DNA from: Takakia lepidozioides
Lineage: Eukaryota > Streptophyta > Takakiopsida > Takakiales > Takakiaceae
DNA: 64,000 nt
Direction of reading: 5' to 3'
Assembly: GCA_030704615.1 (NCBI GenBank)
Contig: CM060733.1
Coordinates: 53,446,001 to 53,510,000 of the forward strand
Below the pieces are notes generated by a model that saw only the letters and a program-made list of their open reading frames with translations, was not told the origin of the DNA and made no database searches. Below are positions 45,206-56,639 of this stretch, in pieces (position 1 is the stretch's first letter; the number at the start of each line of letters is the position of its first letter). The translations under genes and the position numbers were made by a program.

Positions 45206-45453
45206 ACAATCGCCCCCCTAGCTGGCGCTTAGGTCCTTCTAAGTCGAGGTAGCCACAAGATGTGATAGTGGCCATAGCCTCACTAGGTCCTCCACCATTG
45301 TCTCTACTACACTCAAACTCAATAGATCAAGAGGCCGGGTACAAGAGTTGCCCCATCGTTAGTCGCCGTCTTGCAACCTGTGAACTTGAGCCTGAGATCT
45401 TGGGTATTGACTCATATGAGCTTGGCCTCCCATGTCTTGTGAGCTGTCACTAG

Positions 45454-46165
45454 TCATATCCACTGCCACCATCCCAAGCAGTGTGGACATAACCAATCTC
45501 CATCAAGAACCCTCTCAAGAGGTGGTGTCAAGCATCCCATGTGCCAACCTCTTGAGCATCGATCACACACCAGCATAGTGGCGGCACCACGAGCATGCAA
45601 CGCAACCCTGCAGGTACCACTGCAAGGGTGGGATCTATCATCCCATCCACATGTGGAAGGTGACATGGCGCACAATTACGCACATGGTCCTTCCATACCA
45701 TGCCATCTCGACCCTCCAGAATCAACACTCCTGAAGACAACACCTTCCTGACCCTTAGAATCACACGTCCCGCTATGACATCCAAGGTCGTGGGTGCTGT
45801 CTGCTGCAGATACACATAGTCCCCAGGGTGAAAACGCCAAACACCTGGCCGATATCCCCTTCCACGTATAGTGGCATATCTCAATGTGTCTCGGTGTTGG
45901 GCAATAGCAAGATTCTCAAAAGCCATAGGCATGACTCTCTTGAACAACTCTGCCCGCTGGGCACATGCTTGTGTCCACACATTCGGATCATCAAGATTGA
46001 GGACTACTGCAGCCTCCCTGCGAATAGACGCAGGCAAATCTGGCTCTCGGCCAAAGAGAAGGAAGTATGGTGAGAAGGAGGCAAGTGATGCTTGCTTGCT
46101 AAACCTGTAGTCCATGGCTAGCCAAGGTACCTGAAGATCCCAATCTCCTATGTATAAGTCGTATT
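45454..46165 (-). pseudogene. Gypsy integrase tail fused to a PHD finger (5'-truncated)
   Basis: From about 46165 leftwards the frame reads WDLQVPWLAMDYRFSKQASL and SPYFLLFGREPDLP, the C-terminal integrase pattern of Ty3/gypsy polyproteins. The GPY-like segment follows (FHPGDYVYLQQ…AGRVILRVRKVLSSGVLILE). A PHD finger then follows: CM…GAATMLVCDRCSRGWHMGCL… and …DGDWLCPHC. A one-base shift near 45595 falls inside the first Cys pair, where one Cys is lost. The upstream part of pol is gone: at about 46165-46205 it abuts forward-strand exon sequence of the NIF-like gene, so a truncated element lies head-on against that gene. Confidence 0.7.
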
Positions 46166-46195
46166 TGAACCCAAAGTCGATCGGTATATTCCTTC

Positions 46196-47287
46196 CAAAA
46201 TATAAAGCGCTCGTCGACCCATACAAAGACAAGTTTCTTCTGGATGAACTCAAACCGCACCTGGAAGAGTTGCGGTTATCCGGAAAAGACGCTGATATAG
46301 TCAACGTGGAAAAACCTATAGGATGTCCACCATATAATGACCCAAGGTCAAATGCCTCTTACTATAGGATTTGCAGTGTCAGGTTTATCTTAGAAAACAA
46401 AAAAATTCTAACGCTTTCTTGGAACAGATTGAAATGTAGATGGCTGCTCTAGATTTTCCTGAACCTCGACTGTCCAGTGGACGTTGCTCCAAATGTCAAT
46501 CATGTCATTGGTTTATCTTGATTACCACCTGAGTGGCTGTATGAATTTCTCACAGATTGCAGCACCAGTTTCTCTAGTTGGGAAAGGATTGCGCTTGATA
46601 ATATTTGACCTGAATGGAGTTTTATGCAAAGTCTTGAAGCACCAGAAGAGCTACAGTGTCCCCTGAATGTCCGAGACAGACTACAGGATACCAGCTCTTG
46701 TTGGATTTCGACTTGTCTATAGGCGGGAAAAATATCGTGAGATGTGGACAGAGTTGAACAAACATTTCCATCTAGGTATATGGAGCTGCATGATGTACAA
46801 GAACTTGCAGCCTATCCTGGACTTTATGCTTCGGAGTCTTCCTCAGCCGGAATCTGTTATGTCTCGGGAAGATTGTATCTCCTGTCCTACTTCTGTCCAC
46901 CCTCAATTTATATCAGGATACGACCCGCCGAGTCTGTTCTTGAAGCCATTGATGACGGTCTGGCAAAGATTTGGTGGTCAGTACAATAGGAGTAACACTC
47001 TACTCATTGACGATTCTGCTATTAAGTGTGTGTTGAACCCGCCTGAATCCTGTCTGATTCGAAAATCGTTTGAATCCGTTGAGACGGACTCTTGCTATCT
47101 CCAGAAGGTTCTTCAGAAATATTTACTTGAAATGAAGAAATCTCGCACCGTTTCCAGTTATCTCAAGGAAAAGATGATAGGACTTAAGCCTTGTCAGAAT
47201 GTTTCCACCGATCCCAAGTTTAAGCCTCTCCTGGATTATGTTGATGATTCTAATTATGGGAATCTCCGATATGATGCTTCAAAATAA
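46196..47287 (+). CDS. NIF/FCP1-like HAD phosphatase gene A, with an in-frame TGA
   Basis: A first exon-like block (about 46196-46382) reads PKYKALVDPYKDKFLLDELK… and …VNVEKPIGCPPYNDPRSNAS…. The main exon starts after cacag at 46556 and has GLRLIIFDLNGVLCK, where Asp of DLNG is the expected HAD nucleophile (family pattern DxDx[TV]). Then come FHLGIWSC and NTLLIDDSAIKCVLNPP, matching motifs of plant NLI-interacting-factor (FCP1-homology) proteins. A single TGA (46664-46666) cuts the main exon in the same frame, 25 codons after motif I. Exon phases for the 5' part do not join simply. AATAAA overlaps the stop (47283-47288). The 5' end may have been lost to the retroelement on its left. Possible pseudogene. 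Confidence 0.6.
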
Positions 47288-47442
47288 AGATTTTATTGAT
47301 CAACCACGTCTGTGATTCAATGTTTATTTTTGATTGGTTTTTTTAAAGGTTGTATTGTTTTTCTATAAAAACTGTTGTGTACTGTGATTTCCTTTTCAAT
47401 CTGAATTGACATGGAATTGTTTGCTATTTCCTAGTCTCATCC
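47288..47442 (+). terminator. Likely 3' end of gene A
   Basis: The AATAAA overlapping the stop codon is followed by T-rich sequence (tttttgattggtttttttaaagg), as at plant polyadenylation regions. Confidence 0.4.
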
Positions 47443-50019
47443 ATGCGTTTCTCCACCCTATACCATCCCGATCCTTTGAGATACAGGCCTTCTCCGAAAT
47501 TTGTCTCGGGGGCTTCTTCAAATCCGACAACCTCCCGTTTCTATACATTGACCTTGTAAGTTCGTTTCTGTAGGTTCATGGCGATGCTGCTGATGCCAAC
47601 TTTTTGTCGGGACCTCCATTGGAATCCTCCATATCAGAAATTCATCCACAGAGGGACAACAATCACACTACTGTTGAGATTTCTGTCATCGACGGTGAAG
47701 CATCATCCAGGCACTTGGCTTCCCTTCAATTGCACGTCCCTCTTCTTCAGTCCATTCCTGAAAAGGATGTTCTGTCGCATGATCGTTTAGGATTGAATGT
47801 CGAAGATGGAAGCCAACTTGACAAATGTGCAGGGGATTTCGTGGACCTCGCTCTACAATCCTCACCCTCCATGTTAAATGTCAAGGGTCTGAAATCTACC
47901 TCGAGAATGTCATCTATTGAGGATGCGGCTCCGCAGCACACTGTTGTCTCTCTTCCCTCCTTCTCTCCCCAGCACGAAGGTTGGACAGCCCAAATCAGAA
48001 GGAGTCAGGTAAAATTACTTATATCTGAATTCTAACTCGTCATTTTGTTTTCCTTAGTACTGGGTCTGATGTTCTTGTTTTACTCCAGGCCAGAAAATCT
48101 GCAGATTGTGACCTTCCTGTCAAACGACGTCTTCATTGGAAATCTATTCCGAGGTAATCCCTTCGTTACGTGTGAATTCCATTTAGGATGTGGAGTGCTC
48201 AAGGGACAATTTCCATTCCGTTCCCCTTCTCCGCAACCCTTTCGACGAGGACAAGGACGAGACTTCAATTGCAACTTCTTGGTTTCCCGGCCCTGCAATG
48301 TTGGCGCAATGTTCTGCATCGAGGAAGCGGAATAGGGCCCCCAAACCATTTCCATCTTTTCTACAAATCGGTTCCACCGGAGAAAAGTCCTTCGTCAGAG
48401 ACAAAACAGACTCGAGGAAGAAGAGGAATACCTCGGACATACCGGGGTCTCGTCAAAATACGTCCGTTCGGATGTCAAGCTCGCCAGCGAGACTTTCCAA
48501 TAAGGCGACATCGGTATTATTCGATATCATTTCTCCACTTTCTTCTCTTTTTTGTTCGTTTGGTTATGCACTAATTGCCTCCATCTTTTCTCAACAGGCA
48601 GGGATGCAACACGATACCTTCATCAATTTCCCTCCGTACAAGGTACTTTCCTGAACCTCCACTTGGCAGTCGACGTTCCTCTTCTTAGCAATAATAACCC
48701 TCCTCTTCAAACATTCCAAGCCCACAACATTGTGCAGTATTTTGCCATTTTCTGCACAATCGTGTTGATGTTCCATACACTCAATCATTCTGGGTCGTGT
48801 ATATTTTTCATTGCAGAAACGCTAATGTCAGTGTGTGATTAACCTGCTCATGATAACTTTGTCTCTCATTCTTTACATGCAACAGCGGGGAAGATGAAAC
48901 GGATGTTGTTAATTTTGAGTGTCAACGGACTCCTCTGCTACCGGCCACCCCCAACCGGCGGTGAACTGTTTAAGGAGAAATTTCATTTCAGGAATGTGAC
49001 ACTTCAAGTTCCTGACAGACCGTTTGTGGTGCCTTGGCCTGGAGTCTTGGAGTTTCTGGACCTTGCATTGAAGCATTTTCATGTGGCCATTTGGTCATGT
49101 GCTGATAGAGGTGTTCTTTGTAGGATGTTGGAGAGCTTCGTCCCCACGAAAATAGCGAAGAAGTTTTGCTTCATATGGTCTGCTGAGGATTGTAAGGATA
49201 CCACCGGTTATATGAGGCTCGGGATTAAATATCTCGTGAAGGATATTCGAAGTGTTATTGTCAGGTACCCTGGTAGACCATTTGCTACGAAGGGGCAAAT
49301 ACTTCTTGTAGATGATGAGCCATCAAAAGGCCTGCGAAACCCACAAAATACTGGATTTTTCCCTTTCTCATTCAAGTCTTCACCAAACGGATTGCATGAC
49401 CGGGATGATATGACAAAAGCAGTGTGGCCATATATATCGGAGATGGCTGGAGCTTCAACAGTCATTGATTACATTAGCGAGAACCGGGCAAAGTGTTCTC
49501 ATAAGCCTATTGGTCGAGACCATGCCTGCTGGGTCTGGTATGGAAGATATCTTGATCCTCGTATTTGGATCCCACGACAAAAGGAACCTGATTACCTTGG
49601 TAGGCACGTGGATCCCACTGTTCTGTTGTTTGTTCATAATTTGATTTTCCAATTTTTTTGCAGCTGCATTTGCACTCTTACCTCAATATATCCATATGCA
49701 AAACTTCCACTTTGGGCCTAACATTTGTCATTTCCATCGCTTGTCCCCAGTTACATTCAAGGAACGAATTCTAAAAGAGGAACAAAAGCTGCGTGATTGG
49801 GAAGAATGGCGGGCGTGTCGGGAGGCTTCAAGGGCATCAAGTAGAGTTGGCAGTAACATTTCAGATGACAATGTCAGCCGGTTTCACCTTCCTGAAAGTA
49901 TCTCCGTGTCCTCTGGAGCGGAGACCGTTGCAAGTGACTGTGGTAACCGAAGGCGTCTTCGGACACATACCTTGACTGCGAGCCGTTTGGGAGGAGGCTC
50001 AGTAATATTAATGAGTTAG
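47443..50019 (+). CDS. NIF/FCP1-like HAD gene B, nucleophile replaced
   Basis: Likely coding blocks are 47574-48008 (acidic, Ser-rich; begins VHGDAADANFLSGPPLE), 48089-48153, 48187-48513, 48598-48642, 48886-49599 and 49751-50019. The last join is clean in phase (…DYL plus VTFKERIL…; intron 49600-49750). Other joins need a frame adjustment, so boundaries are provisional or the gene is mildly damaged. The HAD part has RMLLILSVNGLLCY, with Ser where the nucleophilic Asp of motif I belongs. AIWSCADRG and QILLVDDEPSKGLRNPQ follow. The final exon is charged (EERILKEEQKL-like, then Ser/Arg-rich). Loss of the nucleophile suggests a binding or scaffold role rather than catalysis. It lies in tandem with gene A, implying duplication. 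Confidence 0.55.
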
Positions 50020-50360
50020 TATAAGCCGTAATTGTTCTATGGCTTCAGAATCTATGGCTTGTATGGCATTTAGTCCATGAACGGATGGACAGTTGACGTT
50101 CATTTTTCTGTTGGTCCATCGCCTTGAATGATATAATCTCAAATAAAATATGAATGTTTCATATCATCAATCAGATCCCGACAGACTCATTTTTCCATGT
50201 TGTCCTGTTCATCACATGCCATCATTGTTTAATATTTGGTTCTGCCATTATTCCAAGTTTGTTTGTGTATGTCATTTTGGATATCGGAGCTCTCATCATT
50301 GTTTGATTCATTGCATCCTCCCATTCCTTTTAATGAACGTCAACTTGGCAGTGGATGTTC

Positions 50361-52530
50361 ATCTAAGACCACAATACATACTTGTATTTTTGCGTAGAAT
50401 GTGTGGAGGATTACATAATTTGTTGTTATATAGTGCACAAATAGTCAAATAATTATAGATATATCTCTTTATTTCTATTATAGATTATAATTATTCATAT
50501 CTTGTATTATTTCTGGACCAAACAAAAGTCCAGAATTAGTTAAATAGAGTTATATCTCTTATTCAAAATACAGCTCCTATATCAGATTCCCACTCGGAAA
50601 AACTTCTCAACCGCTCCCTCTCCCTAGGGAATGCCAGCCTACTGTCAGTCCAAGGATCAAAATGCCAAGCTTGGGACTCGGCTGTCAAACAGATTTTGGA
50701 CTCCCCGCCTGCCAAGAAGAGGAATGAACAGTTGGACCCTATGATCCTTGAAGCGACCTCTGGGTCTTCTGACCAAATTACCAAAAAACAAAGGGATAGT
50801 CAATTGGGAGATCAAAGTGGCAACCATCTGAGCAACCTCCACCTCCTGCCCCCCTGCCAATCCCTCGGATAATTAGTTAGTTGGAAGCAGCGAAGACTAA
50901 AAGAAAGGCTAACAACAACATTCTAAAGAAGCACCCGGTGGAACAGACTCCTAGACCAATTCCACTCCCTTCTCCCATTGCGCACAACCCGGTCATTGCA
51001 AGAATCTGTGCTAAGCTATGTACTTTCCCTACACTTGCACTCAGAGGCTGCATGCAGCTCAATTCCAGAGGAGACCCGGTGGCCACTTGTCTCACTCCAA
51101 TGATCTGTCGCAGGAAACCTAGCCCTGCATTCATCGTCACAGCTCGGATAACATGAACTTCGACTCAATCTGGATTTCAGTGCAGGATGTTCAATCTTAT
51201 GCAACAAAATCCAGGCCTACTTTCCATCTAACCTCCCACTCTACTCTCTTCTCTCCCACTCTGCTGTTACTTGGGGGTCTTACGCTGAGGCCTTCCTCGG
51301 ATTGCGCCAGGGCCTTACCCCCAACACTAACGTCATCCTAGATCTTATGGACGAAGCAGTGCTCGTCAGCAACACCAGTTCTCTTAATCCAGGGGTTTGG
51401 GCAGAGCCAGAGCACTTCGACGAGCCATGCACCCCAAGCAAGGCATTGACCAGAATAAGAGACAACGTTCACAATGCCTTTACTGTGCTCCGCACAATCC
51501 TCGAAACAGAATTGGACGAGCAGAATGAACAAATCAACCTACGACCTAATTGGCTCCATATCCACCTCCAGCTCCTCCGACCTGCAAATCTCTCAGTTCC
51601 TGTCTCAGCAGGCGCCGCCCTCCTCCCAGCAGCCCTTGAGGTCCATTAGGCCTCCACTCTCTATGCAGTCCCCGCTGCCCTCACCAACACCTGCGCCAAT
51701 CACATCATCCCCTATTCCTAAGTCGCCAAGAAACCAGAGCGTCATCCCTCCCTTCTCCATGCCTTCCGAGCAACATGGGGCAAGCATGGGATCATTTGTA
51801 GCTGCGCTCATGATCTCACCTATATATGGGCGGACAGAATCCCCTCCTGCTGGCATGGACACATAGGTCACCTTTTTGGCTTCCCCACAATTTGAGAGAT
51901 CCGAAGTCAATTGGAAGCACGTCAAGCCTTCCTTAGCAGCCAGACTCCACTTCCATAGATAAATCTCTCGGTCCTTTATATTCCTCCTCCTCGTAGCTTC
52001 ACTCCCCTTCTTCCCCTCTAGGCCTCTCTCCCCTTCACCCCCTCTCGCTCCTACCACAGTTCCTGCTACCCTCCGCCTCTCTCTCAAGGGTTCATAGTCA
52101 CTCCGTTCTGTCCTCAGCTTTTGCTAGGGCATTCGTTCGTTCGGCCTCTTCTTCTCTGCCCACTAATGGTTATCGCATGGTCTCCATGCCCAAGTATTGC
52201 AACATTCCGTTATGGTAACACTGCGTTCTGACGAGACTGTTGGCCTCCTAGTCCTCATGGTGTCGATTTTTAAGGTCATTTTTAAAAGTCCATGGTGTCC
52301 TCGTTCTTCGCTATTGTTCGAGAGTTCTCCAACAACTCTCCAACACGGCATACCGTGAGAATAAGCCTTATGGCAGCCTATGGGCAATCAAGGGTTTAAT
52401 TTTTTTCCCTTTAATAATCTTTCAATACATCTAGGGCCTCTGTCCCCTGTTCCCTTTCAAAAAAAACATTTATATATCTTAAATATATACATATATATAA
52501 ATTATAAATTAAAGTACTTTAGAATTAACC
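50361..52530. other. Retroelement-like debris, no gene called
   Basis: Forward frames near 50577-50870 (…SDSHSEKLLNRSLSLGNASL…LDSPPAKKRNEQLDPMILEA…) and 51302-51649 (…NVILDLMDEAVLVSNTSSLN…) look protein-like. They suggest an old LINE or gag region but carry no diagnostic motif. At 50511-50533 tctggac…gtccaga forms a 7-base hairpin. The rest is C/T-rich or AT-rich. Confidence 0.35.
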
Positions 52531-52539
52531 ATCACAGTA

Positions 52540-52765
52540 TATATATATTTTTAAGGGAATCGCCTGGGAGCGACTTCTCACAAATCAGGCCCCTTGATAG
52601 AGAGAGGAGAAAATAACCTCTCGGTAACCTCGCCGTAAGGCTTTTAGATGCGACACCGCGCAGGGAAGGGGGAGAAGACCGTACCAAACTCGTCAAGTAG
52701 CAGGATTTGACCCTGGGGTCATCCGGATGGCACTTAGTGCACTTTACCAACTGAGCTACTGACTA
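52540..52765 (-). repeat. tRNA-derived SINE
   Basis: On the reverse strand the head reads gtcagtagctcagttggtaa, a textbook A box. The B box gggtcaaatcc follows at tRNA-like spacing, then an unrelated body (…ccttacggcgaggttaccg…, …gggcctgatttgtgagaag…) and an AT-rich tail (ttaaaaatatatatata). The acceptor ends nearly pair, but the anticodon arm does not, so it is a SINE rather than a tRNA gene. Confidence 0.65.
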
Positions 52766-52769
52766 TTTC

Positions 52770-53775
52770 ATTCTTTTGTACATCAAGTATGTATATGTCT
52801 ATTGTATACTAGGGCTTCTTGTTGCTCCGCACTACTAGCGACGACTTCTAAGAACAACATCCATATAGATGGGCTATATTCAAGTTTTATGAACAGATGA
52901 ACATTTATTGGCTTGTAGAGAGAGACAACCTTACATGTCAAGCCTCGGATTGGTGTGTTGTGCTGATCCTTTCTTCTTATATTTTGCCGAAACAAGAGAG
53001 CCCATTGCAATTTAGGTTCCTTCATATTGTTAATCGTTACTCGTTAATCGATTGATGATCTGTTCATTTTATGTTTGATGTTTACAAAATCATCCGATGT
53101 TGTGCTTATCTCTACCATCGTACCTGAGCATATGCTTGAGTTTTTTTGTGACGAAGAGTTTTGCACTCATCTAGGTTCACAACGGTGTTAGGTTGCTAAC
53201 AAAAGAAAAACCTTGCCAACAAATTGAAAGTGGCAAAGAATGATTTCTCAAGTACTTCAGCTCAAAGCCCAAAATTTATTTCATTTGATATCAATTCGAC
53301 CGGTGTAATAATGACTGTGGCTCATTTTGATACAACAAGTTAGTAGATTTGGATTTTTTTTTTCGTTTTGTTTTTTGGAAAAGGGGACGATGGCCCTGGA
53401 AATTTATTAAAAGTGAAAAAATTAAACCCTTACCTAATGCATTTGGATTATGAATGTTGTTTATATGATATCTTTTTCATTTTTATTTTCAATTGGTTTA
53501 GATTTCAAATCATTTGGATTTTCATTTAATGTCACAGTTCCATGAAAAAGCTTTGTTGTTTTCTAGTTAATGCATATTTGTTCCAACGTTCATCATGTAT
53601 TTTGTCTTTAATTAAAAGACAAAATATTAATTTGCATTAATATTTTGTTTTTCCATATTATTTGAAGTTATACACATGCTCAAGTTATTTTGATAAAAAT
53701 CTTTGTCTTGATATATGGATATTTTGTTCTGCCACTTTTTGATACCATCTCTCTATCATTTTCACTCGTGCGACA
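52770..53775. other. AT-rich intergenic DNA, nothing recognised
   Basis: Long T-rich stretches (53340-53760) with only short frames. No repeat unit was recognised. Confidence 0.45.
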
Positions 53776-53779
53776 ACCA

Positions 53780-53945
53780 GCATGTAACCCAGTGGTAATG
53801 GGCACATACCACGTTGGATGTGGTTGTGGGTTCAAACCACGATTTAGTGTGCCATGAAGGTGTCCTTAGGAAGGTAGTAGCCCTTCGGGGTGAAGTGACT
53901 CCATAAGTTACGCTTCCTTCGGGAGGTGTCATACTTTTTTCACTC
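53780..53945 (+). repeat. SINE-like element, copy 2
   Basis: The head tgtaacccagtggtaatggg is followed by the B-box-like gtgggttcaaaccac, then 'gaaggtgtccttaggaaggt', 'agtagcccttcggggtgaa' and a short T run. It matches, in opposite orientation, the copy at 2855-3015. Confidence 0.55.
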
Positions 53946-54199
53946 GAGCTGTGCAAAATTGGATGCCATCCTTGGGGCTGGTATATGTCCAAAAGAAGTC
54001 TATGAGATTTGTAAGTATGTCAGTCTGAATATTACAAAACAGTCTCCTCTAATATGGGCACTTGGTTGTATGTGGTAGGCACTGTGTCTTGAATCTTGGG
54101 CCATGCAGCTTTACTATATGTTTTAATTAAGGGACCATTAAAATTGTTAGTATTGCCAGCCTCATGTACACCTACTCAAAAGATACCAGCACATCTAAG

Positions 54200-55640
54200 G
54201 TGGTTATCCTGTTGGAATACATATCCAACAGGGTATTTTCGAGAATGCTATCTTGCACAATTCCACCTTTCAGGATGTCAGCACTGAGCATGCACCAGTC
54301 TGACCTTCTCCAGGGCTGCCAGGCTGGCACAAGCATGGATAACACAAATGAATGTGACCTGGTCAGGTTACTCTTCTTCCTGTATCATTTGCTCGGAAAT
54401 CTCCAAACCCTCCCTACCACATCAATGCTGGGCATATCCTGCAATCATGGCATTCCATGAGATCGCACTTCTTTGACCCATGTTGTCAAACACTCGACGT
54501 GCATCAGTTATGCTCCAGCATTTGGCATACATGTCCACCAGGGCAGTGTCCAGAATGATATCTGGCTCTATTCCGGCTTTCATGATGTCAGCATGGACCT
54601 CTTTGCCCTTCTCTAGGGCTGCGAGGCTGGGGGAAGCCTTCAGCACACAAACAAACATGACTTGATTGGGTGTCACCCTTTCCTGTATATTTGCTCGTAG
54701 ATCTCCAAAGCCTCCCTACCACACGAATGCTGGGCATATCCTGAAATTATTGCGTTCCATGAGACCACACTGCGTTGGGCTATCTTGTCAAACACTTGAC
54801 GGGCCTCCTCAATGTTCCCGCATTTGGCATACATGTCAAGCAAGGCAGGTTCTATCTGGCACAATTCCAGCCTTTTGAATGTCAGCAAGGACCTCCTTGC
54901 CCATCTCCCAGGCTGCGAGGCTGGCACAGACATTGGCAACACAGACATGTGACCTTGTCATGGGTCACCCCTTGCTGAATCATTTGCTCATAGGTCTCCA
55001 AAGCCTCCCTACCACACCCATGCTGGGCATATCCTGTGATCATTGTCTTCCATGCGACCACACTGCGTTGAGCCATATTGTCAAACACATGACGGGCATC
55101 CTGTATGTCGCCGCATTTGGCATACATGTCAACTAGGGCAGTATCTAGAACAATATCTGTCACAATTTTAGCTTTCATGATGTCAGCATGGACAACTTTG
55201 CCCTTCTCTAGGGCTGCCAGGCTTGCACAGTCATTGACAATGCAGATGAACATGACCTGGTCCGGTGTCACCACTTCTTGTATCATTTTCTTCTCCAAAG
55301 CCTCCTTACCAAACCCATGCTGGGCAAATCCTGCAATCATTGCACTCCATGACACCACATTTCGTGTATCCATTTTTTCAAACACTCTGTTTGCATCATA
55401 TATACTGCCACATTTGCAATAAATGTCGATGAGGGCAGGTCGAGTATGGTATCTGGCACAATTTCGGATTTCGTGATATCAGCATGGACCCCTTTGCCCT
55501 TCTCCAGCACTGCCAGGCTGGCACAACCACCAAGAACGCAAATGAATGTAACTTGGTTCGGTGTCACCTTTTCCTGTATCATTTGCTCATCGGTCGCCAA
55601 AGCCTCCCTAAGACTCACTCTTGTCCATCATCCCCCATGG
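54200..55640 (-). pseudogene. PPR gene remnant, reverse strand
   Basis: Five or more consecutive PLS-type repeats read leftwards: VTPNQVTFICVLGGCASLAV, VVSWSAMIAGFAQHGFGKEA, LEKGKVVHADIMKAKIVTDI, VDMYAKCGDIQDARHVFDNM, VVAWKTMITGYAQHGCGREA, MYAKCGNIEEARQVFDKIAQ and ISWNAMIAGYAQH. Frames change near 55350, 54880 and 54670. No E or DYW region is visible at the left end, which decays near 54200. The repeats are alike, as in recently expanded PPR families. Confidence 0.8.
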
Positions 55641-56089
55641 AAAGAAAAACATATCAGTTCTGCCAGAATCCCTGTCCTCTACTGAAAAGAAGTAGGCCCA
55701 GATACCAAGTTAATTTCAGCAGAAGTTTAGATATTTGGTACCGATGCAGTGAGAAAGAATGGCACAAGGCCAGCTGCAACATCAGCCCATATAGCTTTTG
55801 CAAGCACTGCTGGTGACAAGGTAGTTTGTAGAGGCATCTGTTTGTAGTGGTAAAAAATTGTTCATGTTGATGCCAGTTATCTGTATACGATCACAAAGAA
55901 AGTTAGACAACGGGTACGTAAGGTCCAACCAGAAAGAAGAATAAAATACAGGAGAGGAAGCAGGGAGGGGTAGTAAGAGCCTGGGGAGGATCTGTTGATT
56001 CTTGTGCGAGATGTCTACATGGCAGGCCTTTTGCACACATGAATGGCCTTGATCCGAAGTGCATGACAAGCTTACCCAGCGCTTCAGCC

Positions 56090-56265
56090 TCAGATATGCC
56101 ATATGCTGGCACATGCATTGAGGATGCAAATGAATGTGACCCCGTTGGGAGTCATTCCTTCCTGTTGCATTAGCTCATACATCTTGAAAGCCTCCCTACC
56201 ATACACTATGCTTGGCATATCCTGCTATCATTATATTTCATGAAGACATATCTCGGTCAGGCATT
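56090..56265 (-). pseudogene. Short PPR remnant
   Basis: Reverse-strand pieces resembling …AGYAKHSVW…, …EGMTPNGVTFICILNACAS… in broken frames, detached from the larger arrays on either side. Confidence 0.55.
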
Positions 56266-56639
56266 CTTTCAAACACTTGTTTCCAGTCTATGACATGGAT
56301 GAGCAATCATGGATAACCTCAAGGATTTACCCACTCTCTATGTTCACCAACTTTCATGCCCTCGAGGCTGAGCCTAAAGCTTCCCCAGCCCCGTTGGGGT
56401 CTCATAGCTGGCAGCTCACACACAACATCTTCATTTGTATATTAAGGAGAAGTGGCAGACTGACATGATGCTACACACTACTAGTGCTAAAATTGCTCGT
56501 GCAGAAAGATGTTAATCAGGACATGAGATAAGAGAAAAAGATCAAGGTTCACCTTGTAAAAGATTGCGGCCACGGCCACCTCAATTGTAGAAGCCACCAC
56601 TGCTAGACCTTCCTCTCATGTCTGATAACTCCTTGTTTG

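Larger units (their letters stand above)
46461..50360 (+). repeat. Four dispersed palindromes with GAAC…GTTC arms around the NIF-like genes
   Basis: Copies occupy 46461-46487, 48653-48678, 50079-50101 and 50335-50360. Arms read gaac(g/c)tc(c/g/a)ac on the left and gt(c/g)ga(c/t)gttc on the right, with ttggca-like centres. All lie in introns or 3' flanks, none in coding blocks. The arm pattern GAAYGTC…GACRTTC is the same as in the palindromes at 39.7-40.5 kb. Confidence 0.7.

Noticed and set aside
52686-52765. A functional tRNA gene on the reverse strand
   Set aside because: A and B boxes are good but the anticodon stem does not pair and a long unrelated body follows; a SINE fits better.
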